A stretch of DNA of 64,000 nucleotides from Burkholderia sp. WAC0059. Its GTDB lineage: Bacteria > Pseudomonadota > Gammaproteobacteria > Burkholderiales > Burkholderiaceae. This document shows positions 8,649-16,990 of the stretch, in pieces. The notes beneath the pieces are model-generated. The model ran no database searches. It was not told the origin of the DNA and saw only the letters and a list, made by a program, of their open reading frames with translations. Position 1 is the stretch's first letter. Each line of letters starts with the position of its first letter. The stretch is from the NCBI RefSeq assembly GCF_002870125.1, contig NZ_PNEO01000002.1, forward strand, positions 340,686-404,685, written 5' to 3'. A program made the translations under genes and the position numbers.

Positions 8649-11507
8649 ATGACCATGCGCGATTCCACTCACCTGCTTCGCAAGCTCAACCCGCATTGCG
8701 CGGCCGCTCTCGAGGGCGCGGCCAGTCTGTGTCAAGCGCGCCTCGCCGGCAAGATCACCGTCGAGCACTGGCTGCTGAAGCTCATTGAGGCGGGCGATGG
8801 CGATATTCCCACCATCCTGCGGCGCTACGAAATTGATATCGACGGCGTGTGGGACGCATTGCTCACGGCAATCGACCGCGCTCCCCGAGACCTGCGCGGC
8901 AAGCCAGCCCTGTCACGGTCGCTTGTGGGCATCCTCGAAAGCGCGTGGCTTTACGCGTCGGCGGGAGATACGGCACAGCCGATCCGCTCGGCAAACCTGC
9001 TGCAGGCAATCGCGGATGCACCGCATGGGCTGCGTGCGACCCACGCCTGGCCGCTGCTGTCGGTCGGCGCGACGCAAATCCAGCGGTTGCTGCCCGAACT
9101 GGACCGGCGCTCGGCCGAAGGCGCACAGCAACGCGCGAACGAAACAGCGGCCGGCGGCGCTGCGCGGCAAGACGAAGGGCTCGCAGCAGCCGGAGCCAAT
9201 GCAGATTCGACCGGCACGAACAGACAGCGGCCGACAGACGCCGCCCGACGCTCCACGGACGCCCCGACGACCAGCGAAAGTCCCCGTGGGAAAGAAGTCC
9301 CCTTGCAGGAGCCTGACGCGCTCACCCGCTTCGCGATCGACCTGACGGAGAAAGCCCGTCGCGGCGAAATCGATCCCGTGTTCGGCCGCGATCGCGAAAT
9401 CCAACAGACGATCGATGTGCTCGCCCGCCGCCGCAAGAACAACCCGATCCTCGTCGGCGAGCCGGGGGTCGGCAAGACCGCGCTCGTCGAGGGGCTCGCG
9501 CTGCGCGTCTCCCAGGGCAACGTGCCGAACGTGATCCGCGACGTGCGCATCCTCACGCTCGATCTCGGCCTGCTGCAGGCCGGTGCGGGCGTGAAGGGCG
9601 AATTCGAACAGCGCCTGAAGAACGTGATCGACGAGGTACAAGCCTCGCCGGTGCCGGTCCTGCTCTTCATCGACGAAGCGCACACGTTGATCGGCGCGGG
9701 CAACGCCGCCGGCGGCGCCGATGCGGCGAACCTGCTCAAGCCTGCGCTCGCGCGCGGCGCGCTGCGCACGATCGCGGCGACCACCTGGTCCGAATACAAG
9801 GAACATTTCGAGCGCGACGCCGCGCTCGAGCGGCGCTTCCAGCCTGTCAAGGTCGACGAGCCGGACGATGCCGCCGCGTGCCTGATGCTGCGAGGCCTGG
9901 CCGGTCGCTATGCGAAGCACCACAACGTGCATATCCGCGACGAGGCGATCGTTGCGGCCGTTAAACTGTCGCGCCGTTACATCCCGGCGCGACAGTTGCC
10001 GGATAAGGCCGTGGATCTGATCGACACGGCGGCGGCGCAGGTTCGCATGGGGCTCGAATCGCCGCCCTTCGAACTGCAACGCGCCCGTGCATCGGTGGCC
10101 GCGCTGGAAACGGAGCTTGCGACGCTCGTTGCCGACGTCGAGGCCGGCGTCGGGAATCTCGAGGCACGTCACGATGCCCTGTCGGGCGCCCTTGTCGATG
10201 CAAAGTCCGAACTCGAAGAGCTTCAGGCACGCTATGCCCATGAGCTCGAACGGGTCAACGCGCTGCATGCGCAGCGCGAAGCGCACCGGAACACAGGTGA
10301 CGCCGGGCGCGAACCCGGCACCGCACTCGCGGCTGCGCAGCGCGCGCTAATCGACGCGCAGGGCAAGGCACCACTGATTTTTGCCGACGTCGATGCGCCG
10401 GCAATCGCACGCGTCGTTGCGCAATGGACCGGCGTGCCGGCCGGCCATCTGGTCGACGACGAACTCCGCAGCCTTCTGGCGATCGAGCGGAATCTCGCCG
10501 CGCGCGTCGTTGCGCAGGACGATGCGCTCGCGGCGCTCGCCGAAAGTCTCCGCACCGCGAAGGCGGGGCTCAAGAACGAACATGCGCCGCTCGGCGTATT
10601 CCTGCTGGCCGGTCCGTCCGGAGTGGGCAAAACGGAGACGGCGCTGGCACTGGCGGATCTGCTATTTGGCGGCGAAACGGCGTTAATCGCCATCAACATG
10701 TCGGAATACCAGGAATCGCATACGGTGTCCCAGCTAAAGGGGGCTCCCCCCGGCTACGTTGGCTATGGCCGCGGCGGAGTGCTGACCGAGGCGGTACGCC
10801 AACGCCCATACAGCGTCGTGCTGCTTGACGAAGTGGAAAAAGCTCACCGGGACGTGCTCGACATGTTCTATCAGGTGTTCGATCGCGGCACGATGCGCGA
10901 CGGCGAAGGACGGGAAATCGACTTCCGCAACTGCGTGATCCTGATGACGTCCAATCTGGGCAGCGCGCAGATCGACGAGGTCACAGCGGAGAATCCGGCC
11001 ATCTCGCAGGACGAGTTGCTCGAGGCCATTCATCCGTCGCTCGTTGCCCACTTCCAGCCGGCGCTGCTCGCGCGCTTCCAGACGCTCGTCTACCGGCCGC
11101 TCGACGCCGCCGCGCTCGCGTCGATCGTGCGCCTGAAGGTTGCGAAGATCGCCGAACGTCTGCGTCGTCAGTACGACATCGTGCTCACCCCGGACGACGC
11201 GCTGACGGACTCGCTCGCGCAGTGGTGTCTTGCACGCGAGTCCGGCGCTCGCAACGTCGACGCGTTCCTGAACCAGCGCGTCCTTCCGGCTGTGTCGCGC
11301 GAACTGCTCTCGCGGATGGTGAAGGGCGCCACGCCCGAAGGAAGTCCCGGCGGGATGCCAGCCGGAATTCGCCTGTCGATGGCCCCCAAGGAGACGTCCT
11401 TCGGGGCGTCGCCGGAAAGCCGTCTCGTCATCGATTTCGTCGATCGCGGCGACGTGCTGCCGGCAGCCGACGCGACCGCCGGCCGCCCGGTTGCCGGCGA
11501 CCGCTAA
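8649..11507 (+). CDS. tssH: T6SS AAA+ disassembly ATPase TssH (ClpV)
   Basis: 952 residues. The N-domain (to about 155) binds contracted TssC. It is followed by a long polar linker (about 155-225), AAA+ domain 1 with Walker A GEPGVGKT (271-278) and FIDEAHT near 340, a coiled-coil middle domain, and AAA+ domain 2 with Walker A GPSGVGKT (655-662) and Walker B VVLLDE (723-728). The protein recycles contracted sheaths. Three palindromic repeats are embedded: one in the linker near residues 211-220 (SPRGKEVPLQ) and two near the C-terminus (TPEGSPGGM and MAPKETSFGA). All lie outside the conserved domains. Twelve bases separate the stop from tssE. Confidence 0.96.
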   Translation: MTMRDSTHLLRKLNPHCAAALEGAASLCQARLAGKITVEHWLLKLIEAGDGDIPTILRRYEIDIDGVWDALLTAIDRAPRDLRGKPALSRSLVGILESAWLYASAGDTAQPIRSANLLQAIADAPHGLRATHAWPLLSVGATQIQRLLPELDRRSAEGAQQRANETAAGGAARQDEGLAAAGANADSTGTNRQRPTDAARRSTDAPTTSESPRGKEVPLQEPDALTRFAIDLTEKARRGEIDPVFGRDREIQQTIDVLARRRKNNPILVGEPGVGKTALVEGLALRVSQGNVPNVIRDVRILTLDLGLLQAGAGVKGEFEQRLKNVIDEVQASPVPVLLFIDEAHTLIGAGNAAGGADAANLLKPALARGALRTIAATTWSEYKEHFERDAALERRFQPVKVDEPDDAAACLMLRGLAGRYAKHHNVHIRDEAIVAAVKLSRRYIPARQLPDKAVDLIDTAAAQVRMGLESPPFELQRARASVAALETELATLVADVEAGVGNLEARHDALSGALVDAKSELEELQARYAHELERVNALHAQREAHRNTGDAGREPGTALAAAQRALIDAQGKAPLIFADVDAPAIARVVAQWTGVPAGHLVDDELRSLLAIERNLAARVVAQDDALAALAESLRTAKAGLKNEHAPLGVFLLAGPSGVGKTETALALADLLFGGETALIAINMSEYQESHTVSQLKGAPPGYVGYGRGGVLTEAVRQRPYSVVLLDEVEKAHRDVLDMFYQVFDRGTMRDGEGREIDFRNCVILMTSNLGSAQIDEVTAENPAISQDELLEAIHPSLVAHFQPALLARFQTLVYRPLDAAALASIVRLKVAKIAERLRRQYDIVLTPDDALTDSLAQWCLARESGARNVDAFLNQRVLPAVSRELLSRMVKGATPEGSPGGMPAGIRLSMAPKETSFGASPESRLVIDFVDRGDVLPAADATAGRPVAGDR
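9281..9310 (+). repeat. Coding-embedded palindromic repeat, copy 6 (tssH linker)
   Basis: TCCCCGTGGGAAAGAAGTCC followed by CCTTGCAGGA. The left half is nearly identical to the tssC and tssL copies; the right arm has decayed. It encodes SPRGKEVPLQ in the N-domain to AAA linker. Confidence 0.65.
11333..11355 (+). repeat. Coding-embedded palindromic repeat, copy 7 (tssH C-terminal region)
   Basis: GCCCGAAGGAAGTCCCGGCG followed by GGA. The reading frame is shifted by one base relative to the other forward copies, giving TPEGSPGGM. This shows that the DNA, not the peptide, is what is repeated. Confidence 0.6.
11381..11407 (-). repeat. Coding-embedded palindromic repeat, copy 8 (tssH C-terminal region, inverted)
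   Basis: Minus strand GCCCCGAAGGACGTCTCC followed by TTGGGGGCC. The whole unit folds on itself (GCCCC-C-AAGGA pairs with TCCTT-C-GGGGC on the plus strand). It is inverted relative to tssH and translated APKETSFGA. Confidence 0.6.
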
Positions 11508-11519
11508 AAGGACCGGACG

Positions 11520-11948
11520 ATGCCCGCCGGTCCCTCCCTGTACGACATGCTGCTCGGCCACATCGGCAGCGAACCGCTCAGCGCCTACGACGACAGGACA
11601 CTCGAGATCCTGAGCGTCCAGCAGAATATCCGCCGCATCCTCAATACGCGCGCGGGGGCGCTCAAGCACCTGCCCGATTTCGGTCTGCCGGATCTGACGA
11701 ACATCTTCAAGGCCCTGCCCGCGTCGTCGCATCTGCTGAAAAAGGAAATGGAAGCCACGCTGCTGAAATACGAGCCGCGCATTCGGGCGATCGACGTCGA
11801 GATCATCGAAAACCACGATCCCGGCGTCGCGGTGAGCTACGAGATGACCTGTCACCTGAAAAAGGCTGGGCTCGTGCGATTCGGTACGTATTTCGAGCCC
11901 CCGGGTCGCATGCGCGTCGAGCGCGAGGTGGGCCGCCCCCGGGAATAG
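11520..11948 (+). CDS. tssE: T6SS baseplate wedge protein TssE (gp25-like)
   Basis: 142 residues, the TssE length. It contains the gp25-like core: the SVQQNIRRILNTRAGALKHLPDFGLPD segment, with the RxG...PDFGLPD signature, and IDVEIIENHD. TssE is part of the baseplate wedge that nucleates the sheath. It is the last gene of the rightward arm, 12 bp after tssH, and is followed directly by a hairpin that probably ends the operon. Confidence 0.94.
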   Translation: MPAGPSLYDMLLGHIGSEPLSAYDDRTLEILSVQQNIRRILNTRAGALKHLPDFGLPDLTNIFKALPASSHLLKKEMEATLLKYEPRIRAIDVEIIENHDPGVAVSYEMTCHLKKAGLVRFGTYFEPPGRMRVEREVGRPRE

Positions 11949-11952
11949 TCCG

Positions 11953-11978
11953 GCGCTGACGCAGGGTCTCAGCGCTTT
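11953..11978 (+). terminator. Probable terminator of the rightward T6SS arm
   Basis: GCGCTGA (11953-11959) pairs with TCAGCGC (11969-11975) and is followed by TTT. It starts five bases after the tssE stop codon. Confidence 0.6.
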
Positions 11979-12138
11979 CCCTCCGTCATCGCGCCGGCTT
12001 CCCGCCCGGACTTCGCCAATCGGTCAATGACTTCGCGTTGCCGGCATCTGCTCCGGCGCGACGCGCTACATTCGCTGACATGACGATCGGGCCGACTAGC
12101 CGCGCCCGGCGTTTCCCGCCCCCAAGCCGGAGAACGAC

Positions 12139-13137
12139 ATGTCCACGCTAACCCTTCTTCCGACCGACGCGCTACAGTCCGCGTCGAGCTATGCCGGCAA
12201 CACCAACGGCGTTTCCAGCCTGGGAACGACGGGCGACAGCACGAGCCCGGACCAGTTGGCGCAATTCATCCAGACCCTGCTCGAAGAACTGCTGCAGATG
12301 CTGGCCTCGCAGCAGAATTCCGGCGACGGCACGTCGCCGGCCAGCGGCGCAGGCGGCTCGTCCGGCAGCATGCCGACGCTCGCCGACGCCGATCCGCCCG
12401 CGGGCACCGAGGACATGGCCGTTCCGGCCGGCGGTACGGGAGCCGGCGGCAGCCCGGCGTCCAGCGCCGGCGCGGCGGCCACGCCCGCGGCGACGACACC
12501 GCCGGCCACGACGCCCGCCCCCGCCCCGACACCGGACACGGGCACAAGCACGGACAACGACGGCAATACGGGCGGCAGCGGCGCCACGCCGGGCATCGCG
12601 AACAACGCCGGCGGCGTACCGCAGGCCGCCGCCATCAGCGGCGTCAGCCCGAACTCGTCCCAGGTGGTCAATACCGGCACCGGAAACGACAAGACCTTCA
12701 ACGTCACCAACGACACGAACCGCACGGAATCCTTCACGTATTCCGTGCAGGGCGACAACAAGGCGACCCTCACGCTGCAGCCCGGCCAGACCGGCACGTT
12801 CGTCGCCGGCTCGTCCGACATCGGCGTGCGGATCTCGCCCTCGAATGCCCAGGGCGCCACGAATCCGGACGAAGTCCTCTACGAGGACGGCGGCGCCGCG
12901 AACGGCCAGGCCGCGGGCGCGGGCAACCCCGACGTCAGCAAGGTCGACGGCGACAAGGACTACTACGGCAACAACGAGAACATGACCGTCACGCTGTCGG
13001 ACGGCAGGACGGCAGGCGACGGCGACACGATCACCCCCTACATGTACTCGACCGACGACGCGAACGCGATGGGCCTCGCCGGCGACCCGAGCAAGACCGT
13101 CAACATCGTCATGTCCGACGCGTCGTCGGGTAGCTGA
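12139..13137 (+). CDS. Harpin-like secreted protein candidate, cysteine-free
   Basis: 332 residues, acidic, rich in Gly, Ser, Thr, Ala and Pro, with no cysteine or tryptophan visible. An amphipathic leucine-rich helix near residues 38-52 (DQLAQFIQTLLEELLQMLA) followed by a Gly/Ser/Pro-rich stretch is the layout of harpins exported by plant-associated type III systems. The C-terminal half, from about 175, looks like a folded beta domain; LQPGQTGTFVAGSSDIGVRI and the later DVSKVDG motif faintly recall thaumatin-like proteins. There is no Sec signal peptide. It stands alone after the T6SS cluster, so T6SS export is another possibility. Function is not established. The start is the ATG after GGAGAACGAC. 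Confidence 0.6.
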   Translation: MSTLTLLPTDALQSASSYAGNTNGVSSLGTTGDSTSPDQLAQFIQTLLEELLQMLASQQNSGDGTSPASGAGGSSGSMPTLADADPPAGTEDMAVPAGGTGAGGSPASSAGAAATPAATTPPATTPAPAPTPDTGTSTDNDGNTGGSGATPGIANNAGGVPQAAAISGVSPNSSQVVNTGTGNDKTFNVTNDTNRTESFTYSVQGDNKATLTLQPGQTGTFVAGSSDIGVRISPSNAQGATNPDEVLYEDGGAANGQAAGAGNPDVSKVDGDKDYYGNNENMTVTLSDGRTAGDGDTITPYMYSTDDANAMGLAGDPSKTVNIVMSDASSGS

Positions 13138-13269
13138 TTCCGCCCGGCCGCCTGCGAACGGAACGAAAAAACGAAACGCGGCGAACTGGCCGGCCGCCCG
13201 CTCATGGCGACCGGCCGGTTTCGCATCGACGACGCGCAAACCCGAAAAACCCGTGCAATGCCGGCGGCC

Positions 13270-14112
13270 TCACGCCGCGCCGGAGTCGGCCTTCTCGCGT
13301 ATCGTGACGCCGCGCCGGCCTTTCCCCCTTTTTTCCCCTTTCGCCTCCATGCGCGAGGCGGACGCGGCCGGCCCCGAATCGGCCGCCGCCCGTGCCCGCG
13401 TTCGATCCGCATCGCGGCCGGCCGCCCAGAGCTCGAGCAACACGCGGGTCTGGCCGCAGACCGTCGCTTTCATCAACTCGGCCTTCTCCGAGTCGATCTC
13501 GCTCCAGCCGAGCAGCTTCAGCACCGAACGCGGAGAGATGTGGAACAGCATCAACTGGCCGTACAGGCTCACGAGCCGGATCAGCGTCACCGGGTCGTCG
13601 GCGGGGAGGCCCGTGATCCGCGCCACCAGCGCCGCGCCGATCGCGTTGAGCGGATTGCGCAGGCGTTCCTGCAGGATGTCCGACGCGATGGCGGGCTCGT
13701 GGCCGGTCTGTTCGCGCGCGAAAAACAGCCGGTGGTTGGCGGAACCCGACTTCATGAACATCTTGTCTGCGATCACCTCCTGGATGCCGATGAACGCATC
13801 GATCAGCCCGGCCGTGTCGGCGCCGCGCTCGAGCGCGGCCGACGCGCGGCGCACCACCGGCTCGAAGCTGCTCCAGACGGTTTCGACGATGTAGTCGGCG
13901 CAGGCGCGATAGACGCCCTCCTTGCTCTCGAAGTAATACTGCAGCGCCGGCGCGTTGACGCCGGCGCGCGCGGCGATGTCGCGCGTGGAAGCGCCGTCGT
14001 AGCCGTACTCCCCGAACAGGTCGAGCGCGGCCTCGATGATCCGCCTGCGGGTTTCGTCGCCCCGCGCATAGCCGCCCTTCGTCGGGCGCCTCGGACGTTT
14101 CGTGTCGTTCAT
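13270..14112 (-). CDS. TetR-family transcriptional repressor of the adjacent efflux operon
   Basis: 280 residues from ATG at 14112, preceded by AGGAG at good spacing. The N-terminal helix-turn-helix is clear (RRRIIEAALDLFGEYGYDGA, then STRDIAARAGVNAPALQYYF). The C-terminal half is of the type found in CecR/YbiH-like regulators. It is divergently transcribed from the HlyD-EmrB-OprM operon, and an inverted repeat overlapping that operon's promoter lies between them, so it most probably represses the pump and its own gene until a toxic ligand binds. The last about 45 residues are an Arg/Ala-rich tail of unknown role. Confidence 0.9.
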   Translation of the reverse strand: MNDTKRPRRPTKGGYARGDETRRRIIEAALDLFGEYGYDGASTRDIAARAGVNAPALQYYFESKEGVYRACADYIVETVWSSFEPVVRRASAALERGADTAGLIDAFIGIQEVIADKMFMKSGSANHRLFFAREQTGHEPAIASDILQERLRNPLNAIGAALVARITGLPADDPVTLIRLVSLYGQLMLFHISPRSVLKLLGWSEIDSEKAELMKATVCGQTRVLLELWAAGRDADRTRARAAADSGPAASASRMEAKGEKRGKGRRGVTIREKADSGAA

Positions 14113-14136
14113 AGGTCTCTCCTGCGATCCCGGTAG

Positions 14137-14175
14137 AAATATACCACTTGACACATATTTATCAGATGGAATAAT
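14137..14175 (+). promoter_or_regulatory. Promoter of the efflux operon with overlapping inverted repeat
   Basis: TTGACA (14148-14153) and AATAAT (14170-14175), 16 bases apart, form a good sigma-70 promoter. AAATAT (14137-14142) and ATATTT (14155-14160) form an inverted repeat around the -35 box and are a candidate TetR operator. This island is AT-rich against GC-rich flanks. Confidence 0.65.
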
Positions 14176-14206
14176 TGTGGCCGCCCGACCACCCACGGAT
14201 CGACCT

Positions 14207-15361
14207 ATGTCCGCAACCGCAGGATCGCCGCCGCAAGGCGCAGCCCCCAAAGACCCGACCGCCGCGCCCGAGCGGCGCACGAGAACCCGCAACGTCCTCC
14301 TCGTCGTCGGGCTCATCGCGCTGATCGCCGGCGGCATCTGGCTCTTTCGCTGGTGGACCGTGGGCCGTTACATCGAAAGCACCGACGACGCCTATCTGCA
14401 GGCCGACAGCGTGACGATCTCGCCGCGCGTCGGCGGCTACGTGACCGCGGTGCTCGTCGGCGACAACGTGGCCGTGCAGTCCGGCCAGCCGCTCGTGCGG
14501 ATCGACACGCGCCAGTACCAGGCCTCGCTCGACCAGGCGAAGGCGACCGTCGGCGAACGCGAGGCCGACATCCAGCGCGCCGAAGCCGACATCGCGCAGC
14601 AGCGCGCGAACGTCGTGCAGGCCCGCGCGCAGGAAGAAGTCGCGCGCGTGAACTTTCAGCATGCCGAATCGGACGTGCGCCGCTACGCGCCGCTGGCGGC
14701 AACGGGCGCGGAAACGCACGAGCGCCTTTCCGACCTCGTGAGCACGCGCGACCAGGCACGCGCGACGCTCGCCGCGAATACGGCGGCCGCAAACGCCGCA
14801 CAGACGCAGATTGCCGCGACGCTTGCGCAGATCGACCAGGCCCGCGCACAGCTCGAGGCGGCCGAGGCGAACGTCCGCTCGGCCGCGCTCGACCTGCACG
14901 ACACCACGCTCGAAAGCCCGTTCGCGGGCCGCGTGGGCGATCGCACCGTGCGTATCGGCCAGTACGTACAGCCCGGCACCCAGTTGATGACGATCGTGCC
15001 CGTGCAACGCATCTATCTGACGGCGAACTTCAAGGAAACCCAGGTGGGCGACATGCGCTCCGGCCAGAGCGCGACGCTGCACGTCGACGCGCTGCCCGGC
15101 GTCGACGTGCACGGCGTCGTCGACAGCTTCGCGCCCGGCACCGGCTCGCAGTTCGCGCTCCTGCCGCCCGAGAACGCCACGGGCAACTTCACGAAGATCG
15201 TGCAGCGCGTGCCCGTGCGCATCCGCATCGACACCGACTCGCAGACGCGCGAGCGGCTGCTGCCGGGCCTTTCAGTCACCGTCGACGTGGACACGCGGTC
15301 CTCGCCGACGCACCCGGGCGATTCGGGCAACCCGGGCACCGGGAACGCGAATCATGGCTGA
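14207..15361 (+). CDS. emrA: HlyD/EmrA-family periplasmic adaptor of a tripartite efflux pump
   Basis: 384 residues from ATG at 14207. An upstream extension in the same frame would begin before the promoter, so it was rejected. One N-terminal membrane helix (about 29-46) is followed by a biotinyl-lipoyl half (VGGYVTAVLVGDNVAVQSGQ), a long coiled-coil hairpin rich in Ala, Gln and Glu (about 110-225), and the second lipoyl half and beta-barrel (ESPFAGRVGDRTVRIGQYVQ). The adaptor links the EmrB-like pump to the outer-membrane channel encoded next. Its end overlaps the emrB-like start by eight bases. Confidence 0.92.
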   Translation: MSATAGSPPQGAAPKDPTAAPERRTRTRNVLLVVGLIALIAGGIWLFRWWTVGRYIESTDDAYLQADSVTISPRVGGYVTAVLVGDNVAVQSGQPLVRIDTRQYQASLDQAKATVGEREADIQRAEADIAQQRANVVQARAQEEVARVNFQHAESDVRRYAPLAATGAETHERLSDLVSTRDQARATLAANTAAANAAQTQIAATLAQIDQARAQLEAAEANVRSAALDLHDTTLESPFAGRVGDRTVRIGQYVQPGTQLMTIVPVQRIYLTANFKETQVGDMRSGQSATLHVDALPGVDVHGVVDSFAPGTGSQFALLPPENATGNFTKIVQRVPVRIRIDTDSQTRERLLPGLSVTVDVDTRSSPTHPGDSGNPGTGNANHG

Positions 15362-16970
15362 CACCCCGACCGTCAACGGCAACGCCGGCAACAACGGCGC
15401 CGCGCCGGCCTCGCCCGAAGGCCGCGCGACGGCCACCGACTGGGCCGCCGTCGCGGCCGGCGCGCTCGGCGCGCTGATGGCGACGCTCGACATCTCGATC
15501 ACGAACTCGGCGCTGCCGCAAATCCAGGGCGAAGTCGGCGCGACGGGCACCGAAGGCACCTGGATCTCGACCGGCTACCTGATGTCGGAAATCGTGATGA
15601 TCCCGCTCGCCGCGTGGCTCACGCGCGTGTTCGGCCTGCGCAACTTCCTGCTCGGCGCCTCGGGACTCTTCATCCTGTTCTCGATGATGTGCGGGCTGTC
15701 GCATTCGCTGCCGGAGATGATCGCCGGCCGCATCGGCCAGGGCTTCACCGGCGGCGCGATGATCCCGACCGCGCAGACCATCATCCGCACGCGGCTGCCG
15801 CGCGCCCAGATGCCGGTCGGCATGACGATCTTCGGCCTGATCGTGCTGCTCGGGCCGCTGCTCGGGCCCGTGCTCGGCGGCTGGCTCGCGGAAAACATCA
15901 ACTGGGCCTGGTGCTTCTTCATCAACGCGCCGGTCTGCGCGGCGCTCATCACGCTGCTGATCGTGGCGCTGCCGCCCGACCGGCCGCACTGGCACGAGTT
16001 CGTCAACGCGGACTGGATCGGCATCGCCGGGCTCTCGGTCGGCCTGAGTTCGCTCACCGTCGTGCTCGAGGAAGGCCAGCGCGAGCTCTGGTTCGAGTCG
16101 GACATGATCTGCTGGCTCTCGGCCGCGACCGCGTTCGGCATGGTGCTGATCGCCGTCTCGCAGTTCACCGCGAAACGGCCCATCATGCGGCTCTCGCTGC
16201 TGCGCAACCCGAGCTACGCGAGCGTCATCCTGATCGTCTCGGCCGTCGGCGCGGGGCTCTACGGCGTCTCGTACCTGCTGCCGCAGTTCCTCGCCCAGGT
16301 GGCCGGCTACAACGCCGAGCAGTCGGGCGCCGTCATGCTGCTCTCGGGCCTGCCCGCATTCCTGATGATGCCGCTCCTGCCACGCCTGCTCGGCCGCTTC
16401 GACTACCGCGTGCTCGTCATCTCCGGGCTGCTCTGCTTTGGGTTCAGTTGCCTCATCGACATCGACCTGACCGCGCAGAGCGTCGGCCACGATTTCACCT
16501 GGTCGCAGATCATTCGCGGCGTGGGCCAGATCCTCGCGATGATGCCGCTCAACCAGGCCTCGATGGCGGCCGTCTCGCGCGAGGATTCGGGCGACGCGGC
16601 GGGGCTCTACAACATGGCGCGGAATCTGGGCGGCTCCGTCGGTCTCGCGATCATCGGCACGCTGATCGACCGCCGCAATACGTTCCACACGGCGGCGATC
16701 CGCGATTCGCTCACCGCCAATTCCGTGCTGGGGCAGGATCGCATCGCCGCCAACGCCGCGAGCTGGTTCGCACAGACGGGCGACATGGCCTACTCGAAGA
16801 TGCGCGCGCTCGGCCAGCTCGCCGCGCAAATCCAGACGCAGGCCACGGTGATGACGTACTCGGAGACGTTCTACGTGCTCGCCATCGCGCTCTTCGCCTG
16901 CATTCCGCTCGCGCTCCTGCTCAAGACCGCCGCGCCGCAGGGCGGCGACCGGCCGTCCGCCGGCCATTGA
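15354..16970 (+). CDS. emrB: EmrB/QacA-family (DHA2) drug:H+ antiporter
   Basis: 538 residues with the 14-helix DHA2 pattern. The motif C region (LGPLLGPVLGGWLAENINWAWCFFIN) is typical of EmrB. It would extrude hydrophobic toxicants or drugs through the adaptor and the outer-membrane factor using the proton gradient. It is the second gene of a three-gene operon under the divergent TetR regulator. The hydrophilic N-terminal tail (about 30 residues) is rich in Asn, Gly and Ala. Confidence 0.94.
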   Translation: MADTPTVNGNAGNNGAAPASPEGRATATDWAAVAAGALGALMATLDISITNSALPQIQGEVGATGTEGTWISTGYLMSEIVMIPLAAWLTRVFGLRNFLLGASGLFILFSMMCGLSHSLPEMIAGRIGQGFTGGAMIPTAQTIIRTRLPRAQMPVGMTIFGLIVLLGPLLGPVLGGWLAENINWAWCFFINAPVCAALITLLIVALPPDRPHWHEFVNADWIGIAGLSVGLSSLTVVLEEGQRELWFESDMICWLSAATAFGMVLIAVSQFTAKRPIMRLSLLRNPSYASVILIVSAVGAGLYGVSYLLPQFLAQVAGYNAEQSGAVMLLSGLPAFLMMPLLPRLLGRFDYRVLVISGLLCFGFSCLIDIDLTAQSVGHDFTWSQIIRGVGQILAMMPLNQASMAAVSREDSGDAAGLYNMARNLGGSVGLAIIGTLIDRRNTFHTAAIRDSLTANSVLGQDRIAANAASWFAQTGDMAYSKMRALGQLAAQIQTQATVMTYSETFYVLAIALFACIPLALLLKTAAPQGGDRPSAGH

Positions 16971-16990
16971 CGATCTTCCGGTTCCCGACG

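Noticed and set aside
10738..10755. Possible extra copy of the palindromic repeat in tssH (GGGGGCTCCCCCC).
   Set aside because: It encodes the conserved KGAPPGYVGYG motif of Clp ATPases and lacks the rest of the element.
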